In this document: in pieces, positions 59,766-64,000 of the stretch | Layout: each line of letters opens with the position of its first letter | Position numbering within the stretch: position 1 is the stretch's first letter | Assembly: GCA_017451265.1 (NCBI GenBank) | Contig: JAFSPU010000003.1 | Coordinates: forward strand, 1-64,000 | Source: Clostridiales bacterium | GTDB lineage: Bacteria > Bacillota > Clostridia > Saccharofermentanales > Saccharofermentanaceae | Direction: 5' to 3' | Length of the DNA stretch: 64,000 bases | The notes under the pieces: generated by a model | What the model saw: the letters and a program-made list of their open reading frames with translations, nothing else | Databases searched by the model: none | What the model was told of the DNA's origin: nothing | Made by a program: the position numbers and the translations under genes

Positions 59766-59794
59766 AGTATATAAATAGTTTTCCCTTAAGTCAA
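59766..59794 (-). promoter_or_regulatory. Promoter of the two-tRNA operon
   Basis: On the minus strand TTGACT (59789-59794) and TATACT (59766-59771) are spaced by 17 bases. It begins nine bases past the stop of the large fusion gene, about 34 bases before the first tRNA. Confidence 0.85.
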
Positions 59795-59802
59795 GAGGTT
59801 TT

Positions 59803-62331
59803 TTACGCAGTTACGATCTTACTTGCATTCTCAAGATCGTGTCTTGCCACAGCCTCTTGTCTCATCTTGTATTTCAGTATCTTTCCGGCTGCATTCATCG
59901 GGAATGAATCGACGAAGTCAACGTATCTCGGAACCTTATGTTTAGCCATATGAGTCTTAACATAATCCTTGATCTCATCCTCTGTCGCCTCCACTCCGGG
60001 CTTCAGGATAACGCATGCCATAATCTCCTCACCGTAGTCGGCGTCAGGAACACCGATTACCTGGACATCCTGGATCTTCTCATATGTATAAAGGAAGTCC
60101 TCGATCTCCTTCGGATAGATGTTCTCTCCTCCTCTGATGATCATGTCCTTAATACGGCCTGTGATCTTGTAGTAACCATCCTCAGGACGTCTCAGAGCGA
60201 GGTCTCCGGAATGGAGCCAGCCGTCCTCATCGATAGCAGCTGCCGTAGCCTCAGGCATCTTGTAGTAGCCCTTCATGATGTTGTAGCCGCGTGCGCAGAA
60301 CTCTCCGGGAACGCCGTCAGGAAGCTCCTCACCTGTCTCAGGATCAACGATCTTGGTCTCTACGCCGAAGATGGAAGGTCCTACAGTGTTAACACGCTGC
60401 TCGATGGTGTCTGTTGTCTTACTCATCGTTGTAGCAGGAGATGCCTCAGTCTGACCGTATGTGATAACGATCTCAGGCATATGCATCTTCTCAATAACCT
60501 CTTCCATCGTCTTGATGGGGCAAGGTGAACCAGCCATGATGCCTGTTCTCATGTGAGAGAAGTCAGTCTTGGAGAAGTTCTCGTGGCCGAGCATGGCGAT
60601 GAACATCGTAGGTACGCCGTGGAAGCATGTGATCTTCTCCTGGTTGATGCAGTGCAGGCCCTTACGGGGTGAGAATGCTGTGATAGGAGACATCGTTACG
60701 CCGTGTGTAACGGAAGCCGTCATTGCGAGTACCATACCGAAGCAGTGGAACATCGGCACCTGGATCATCATGCGGTCTGCAGTGGAAAGATCCATGCAGT
60801 CTCCGATAGCCTTACCATTGTTTACTACGTTGTAGTGCGTGAGCATTACGCCCTTAGGGAAGCCTGTAGTACCTGATGTGTACTGCATATTGCAGACGTC
60901 ATGCTTGTCGATGGTGCGGCGGATCTTCTCTACCTCACTGTAAGGCACCTTATCGGCAACCTCGTGCAGATCATCCCAGTGGAAGCAGCCGTCTACTCGG
61001 GACTCACAAGTGATGACGTTCTTCAGGTAAGGAAGTCTTGCAGCATTAAGCTTACCGGGCTCGGAAGTCTTAAGTTCAGGACAGATCTCGTTGATGATCT
61101 GAATGTAATCGGAATCCTTGAACTTGTCGATCATGACGAGTGTGCACGTATCAGACTGGCGCAGCAGGTACTCGATCTCGTGGATCTTGTAAGCTGTGTT
61201 AACTGTTACGAGCACGCAGCCGATCTTGGTTGCAGCCCAGAATGTCAGATACCACTGGGGCACGTTTGTAGCCCAGATGGCGATGTGATCACCCTTCTTA
61301 CAGCCCATGGCGAGGAAGGCCCTTGCGAGGTTGTCTACGTCGTCACGGAACTCGGGGTAAGTTCTTGTATAGTCGAGCTCAGTATATCTGAAAGCATACT
61401 GATGCGGGAAAAGTTCGCAGATCTTATCGAGGACATCCGGAAATGTCAGGTCGATCAGGGTTTCCTTGGGCCAGGGATAGACTCCTGTTCCCCTCTTATC
61501 CTGTTGAAGGGACTCCTTGTTCTTGTGGTCCCTGTACTGCTCCATGTAGCCTGCAAAGTGAGGAACTACGATGTTAGCGTCAAGAAGATCCTTGGACCAT
61601 CTGTAGACCCACTCAAGTGAAACATAACCGGAGAAGTTGATCGCCTCAAGGGCCTCGAAAGTCTCCTTCAGGGGCATGTCACCGGTACCCATGAGCTTAT
61701 AGATTACCTTGCCGTCCTCCATAACGGAGTCCTTAACGTGTACGTGCTTGATGTACTCGCCTAAAGTATCTACTGTCTGCTTGGGGCTCTCACCGAAGAA
61801 TCTGTAAGGGTGATGCATATCCCAAAGAGCAGCTACCTTGTGACTGCCGATGGCATCGAGAACCTTCTTAAGTCTCTTGGTATCTGCATAAGCGCCGTTA
61901 GTCTCGAGAAGCAAAGTTACATTGTTCTTCTCAGCTACGGGAACGAGCTGCTTCATAGTCTCGATTACGACCTCATCGTCCACTTCCTTGCCGGGAGCGG
62001 CATTACGGTCACCGAGAACTCTGATATATCTCGCGCCGATCTTACCCGCGAGCTCACAGTAGGCAATGATCTCGTCCTCAGCCTGCTGTCTTGTATTAAC
62101 GTCATTAACCGGCTCACCGGAAGAAAGACACGGAATCTCAAGCTTTAGCTGCTTTAGCTTCGCGATTGTCTTCGGAAGCTCGGAATCCTTAAAAGGAGGA
62201 GCCTTTACAGAGAAGATATCGTTACCGAGACCTCTGATCTCGATACCGTCGAAGTTAAAGTCCTTGGCCATGGAATAGATGTCCTGCCAGGAAAAATCGG
62301 GACACGCGAGTGTCGAGAAGCAAGTGAGCAT
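59803..62331 (-). CDS. TIM-barrel sugar isomerase-like domain fused to an acyl-CoA synthetase
   Basis: This 842-residue single reading frame holds two enzymes. Residues 1-270 are an AP-endonuclease-2/xylose-isomerase-like TIM barrel, with metal-site residues in LLLETNGAY, ALWDMHHPYRF, HVHVKD and VSLEWVYRW. Residues about 285-842 are a full acyl-CoA synthetase (ANL family), with the P-loop YTSGTTGFPKGVMLTH near 485, ITYGQTEAS near 625, the SGDLALRRPEDGYYKITGR hinge and the catalytic Lys in NAAGKILKYK near 818. The linker (NKESLQQDKRGTGVYPWP) is short and charged, and neither domain is cut short. The barrel likely isomerises or dehydrates a sugar-like compound, the synthetase activates an acid with CoA, and the two may act in series. 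No substrate can be assigned. Confidence 0.88.
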   Translation of the reverse strand: MLTCFSTLACPDFSWQDIYSMAKDFNFDGIEIRGLGNDIFSVKAPPFKDSELPKTIAKLKQLKLEIPCLSSGEPVNDVNTRQQAEDEIIAYCELAGKIGARYIRVLGDRNAAPGKEVDDEVVIETMKQLVPVAEKNNVTLLLETNGAYADTKRLKKVLDAIGSHKVAALWDMHHPYRFFGESPKQTVDTLGEYIKHVHVKDSVMEDGKVIYKLMGTGDMPLKETFEALEAINFSGYVSLEWVYRWSKDLLDANIVVPHFAGYMEQYRDHKNKESLQQDKRGTGVYPWPKETLIDLTFPDVLDKICELFPHQYAFRYTELDYTRTYPEFRDDVDNLARAFLAMGCKKGDHIAIWATNVPQWYLTFWAATKIGCVLVTVNTAYKIHEIEYLLRQSDTCTLVMIDKFKDSDYIQIINEICPELKTSEPGKLNAARLPYLKNVITCESRVDGCFHWDDLHEVADKVPYSEVEKIRRTIDKHDVCNMQYTSGTTGFPKGVMLTHYNVVNNGKAIGDCMDLSTADRMMIQVPMFHCFGMVLAMTASVTHGVTMSPITAFSPRKGLHCINQEKITCFHGVPTMFIAMLGHENFSKTDFSHMRTGIMAGSPCPIKTMEEVIEKMHMPEIVITYGQTEASPATTMSKTTDTIEQRVNTVGPSIFGVETKIVDPETGEELPDGVPGEFCARGYNIMKGYYKMPEATAAAIDEDGWLHSGDLALRRPEDGYYKITGRIKDMIIRGGENIYPKEIEDFLYTYEKIQDVQVIGVPDADYGEEIMACVILKPGVEATEDEIKDYVKTHMAKHKVPRYVDFVDSFPMNAAGKILKYKMRQEAVARHDLENASKIVTA

Positions 62332-62448
62332 AGTTTCTCCCTACCTTAATGCTAGTTTTATCATGCGTATTTTAATATCTGAAAGCACTGCTGTAAAACA
62401 GCAATAGTTAATAAAAATTCACGATATTATGCGCGTATACATGGGAAA

Positions 62449-63867
62449 TCAATACCCTATTCTGATTCCGATGGCTAAAAAAGCCACCACGGCAAGCGTT
62501 ATCGCCGTGAAAAGAGGAGCACTCTTCTTAACCCAGGTAAAGTAGCTTACGTTGATCATGGAAAGACCCAGCAGAAGCACCGGAGACGTCGGAAAAAGCA
62601 TATTCGTGTAGCCGTCAGCGAAAGTATAGATCAGCACGAGCATGGTCTTAGACAGCCCGAGGTTTGCAACCGAGAGCATGCTCATGACAAGGATCGCCTT
62701 GGCTGTGGAAGACGAGATAAAGAACTCCAGCACCAGCACAATAACATACACGATCAGCGCCACTCCTAACGGGGCCACGCCGCTCGTGATCTCGTTCATC
62801 TGATTAACGATAGTCGGCAGCACCTGTCCCTGCACAAAAACAAACTTTACGGAAGATGCCACCGCCACAAGCAAAATAGCCGGAAGTGCACTCACAAGGC
62901 CTGTTTTTAAGCCCTGGAAAACCTTACGCATATCGTGACACGCAAGCTTACCCGCGATTATGCCGCCTATCAGGAAATAAACCGTCAGGAACACCACAGA
63001 GTAATCCCTTACGGCTTCGATCATGGAGGGCACTATAACGGCTACGACTCCGAGCACCAGGAATACCGTGTAGATCTTTCTTACCCTGTCCTCGTCAGCT
63101 TCATCGAAAAGCTCCGTCTTCTCCCCTGAACGCAGCTTCTCGTCACTCTCGTATGTGTAACTTGAAGTCGGGTCCTTGGTAATCTTCCGGGTGTACAGAA
63201 GAATGTACGTTACCATTATCAAGAAGATCACGATGAAGATGATGATCCTGTACCAGATCTTGGCCATTGGGCTGATATCGATGATATTGGAAGCGAGAAC
63301 GACCGTGAACGGGTTGGTTATAGCCGTAGCGAAGCCTATTCCTGTCGAGGCGATGCAGCACAGAAATCCTGTGAAAGAATCGTAACCCATCAGCACACAA
63401 AGCGATGCCACGATAGGAAGAAGCGTAAGCATATTCTCGAACTGACCGAGAAAAGCTCCCAGCGAATAGAACATAAGCGACATAGCAACGATAAGAAGCT
63501 TTCTTCTGTTACTGAACTTCCTGCTCAAAGAGCCGATAAGTGAATGAACTCCTCCGACATCAGACATTATCTGGAATGCACCGGCGACAACTACAAGGAA
63601 TAAGGCAAGCACGAACAGAGTCAAACCGTCGGATGTTAAGAATACAAGCACCGGAGCGAATATGCCCTTAAGTATCGGGACGCCTGTGTAATCGTCCCTT
63701 CTGATATATACAGAATAATCGGGCGTTCCGTCAGATAAGGTACCGAATTCTCCTCCGGGAATGATATAAGTCAGAACGATGGATACAAGCATGATGGCAG
63801 CAAGTAATGCAGTTACCTGAATTACCGTCTTCTTAGGCAGATTTATAAGTCTGTTCTCATTCTCCAT
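62449..63867 (-). CDS. YfcC family transporter
   Basis: This 472-residue permease has about 11-12 helices, matching the YfcC/DcuC-like family of anaerobic carboxylate or amino acid carriers. Features are LTYIIPGGEFGTL at the N-terminus, GQFENMLTLLPIVASL near residue 145, and the late FISSSTAKAILVMSML and GYTNMLFPTSPVLL. The family's typical two-half repeat is visible. It precedes the fusion enzyme in the same direction, separated by 117 bases, and could import the acid that enzyme activates, though this is inference. Confidence 0.85.
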   Translation of the reverse strand: MENENRLINLPKKTVIQVTALLAAIMLVSIVLTYIIPGGEFGTLSDGTPDYSVYIRRDDYTGVPILKGIFAPVLVFLTSDGLTLFVLALFLVVVAGAFQIMSDVGGVHSLIGSLSRKFSNRRKLLIVAMSLMFYSLGAFLGQFENMLTLLPIVASLCVLMGYDSFTGFLCCIASTGIGFATAITNPFTVVLASNIIDISPMAKIWYRIIIFIVIFLIMVTYILLYTRKITKDPTSSYTYESDEKLRSGEKTELFDEADEDRVRKIYTVFLVLGVVAVIVPSMIEAVRDYSVVFLTVYFLIGGIIAGKLACHDMRKVFQGLKTGLVSALPAILLVAVASSVKFVFVQGQVLPTIVNQMNEITSGVAPLGVALIVYVIVLVLEFFISSSTAKAILVMSMLSVANLGLSKTMLVLIYTFADGYTNMLFPTSPVLLLGLSMINVSYFTWVKKSAPLFTAITLAVVAFLAIGIRIGY

Positions 63868-64000
63868 CAGTCCGCTCAGTCTCCTTCCTGGACTTGATTA
63901 TATCAACAATGTGCGCCCATCTGGTGGACTGAGCAGGATTCTCATCCGGGCAGAAAAAAAACATCTCGTCTTCATAATAGATCTCGAAGTGGTCGCCGCT
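63857..64000 (-). CDS. C-terminal part of an unknown protein (runs off the window)
   Basis: Forty-seven residues plus the stop of a protein on the minus strand, ending SRKETERTDGE, overlapping the yfcC start by 11 bases. An eight-base T run codes three Phe residues (MFFFC) and is a weak point for sequencing or slippage. No family is recognised from this fragment. Confidence 0.65.
   Translation of the reverse strand, partial: SGDHFEIYYEDEMFFFCPDENPAQSTRWAHIVDIIKSRKETERTDGE

Noticed and set aside
63951-63970. Programmed frameshift at the eight-T run in the edge gene
   Set aside because: Only 48 codons of the gene are visible and the frame is open through the run, so there is no second frame to support it.
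1-64000. Prophage, transposon or genomic island
   Set aside because: No integrase, transposase, capsid, plasmid or attachment-site signature was seen; gene order around the housekeeping clusters is conserved.

Overview
The window looks like chromosome of an anaerobic, Gram-positive Firmicute of class Clostridia. The evidence is the gene content and order (IreB-RuvX-DUF1292, a tmk-holB-ricT-trmN6-rsmI-metG-tatD cluster, YnzC/DUF896, SecG next to RNase R, clostridial-type ferredoxin), strong AGGAGG ribosome sites, sigma-A type promoters, and moderate base composition. I cannot name the genus. There is no phage, transposase, CRISPR array or rRNA operon. Most genes lie on the minus strand and overlap by 1-20 bases.

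Layout. 1-6.2 kb: end of a PutP-like symporter, citrate synthase, then a minus operon of a fused isochorismatase-acetyltransferase, a CPBP protease, flavodoxin, patatin and UppP. 6.2-12.7 kb: a TetR-controlled divergent locus, with an MMPL exporter and a heptad-repeat surface protein on one side and tetR-nnrE-fliB on the other. Three palindromic operators sit on the promoters. 12.7-18 kb: a lipoprotein, YnzC, tRNA-Val, and a csoR-copA copper operon whose 3' end contains a second, well-initiated copZ reading frame. 18-26.4 kb: a large membrane-anchored surface protein, a CPBP protease, two DUF1292 proteins, RuvX, IreB, MtaB and AspRS. 26.5-36.1 kb: a glycosyltransferase with no leader, a His-less HPr-like protein, RNase R, SecG, a Ca2+-type ATPase, a NAGPA-type phosphodiester glycosidase with a membrane partner, a 94-bp tandem repeat, and a tRNA-Val-Asp-Phe operon. 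36.2-51.9 kb: a GT2 plus FAD oxidoreductase pair, then housekeeping genes (tatD, metG, rsmI, trmN6, ferredoxin, ricT, holB, tmk) with an inserted c-di-GMP phosphodiesterase, followed by a folate operon (folBK fusion, folP, folE) headed by an AraC regulator. 51.9-59.4 kb: an esterase-like protein that has lost its catalytic residues, a DeoR regulator, small accessory genes, a diguanylate cyclase, and an XRE operon ending in a decayed membrane-protein gene. 59.5-64 kb: tRNA-Tyr and a CAT-anticodon tRNA, a very unusual fusion of a sugar-isomerase-like TIM barrel to an acyl-CoA synthetase, and a YfcC transporter.

The points most worth a second look are the nested copZ in copA, the TIM barrel-acyl-CoA synthetase fusion, the dead SASA-fold esterase, the His-less HPr next to an apparently leaderless glycosyltransferase, and the TetR operators placed on both -35 boxes. 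All functions are inferred from sequence reading; no database search was run.
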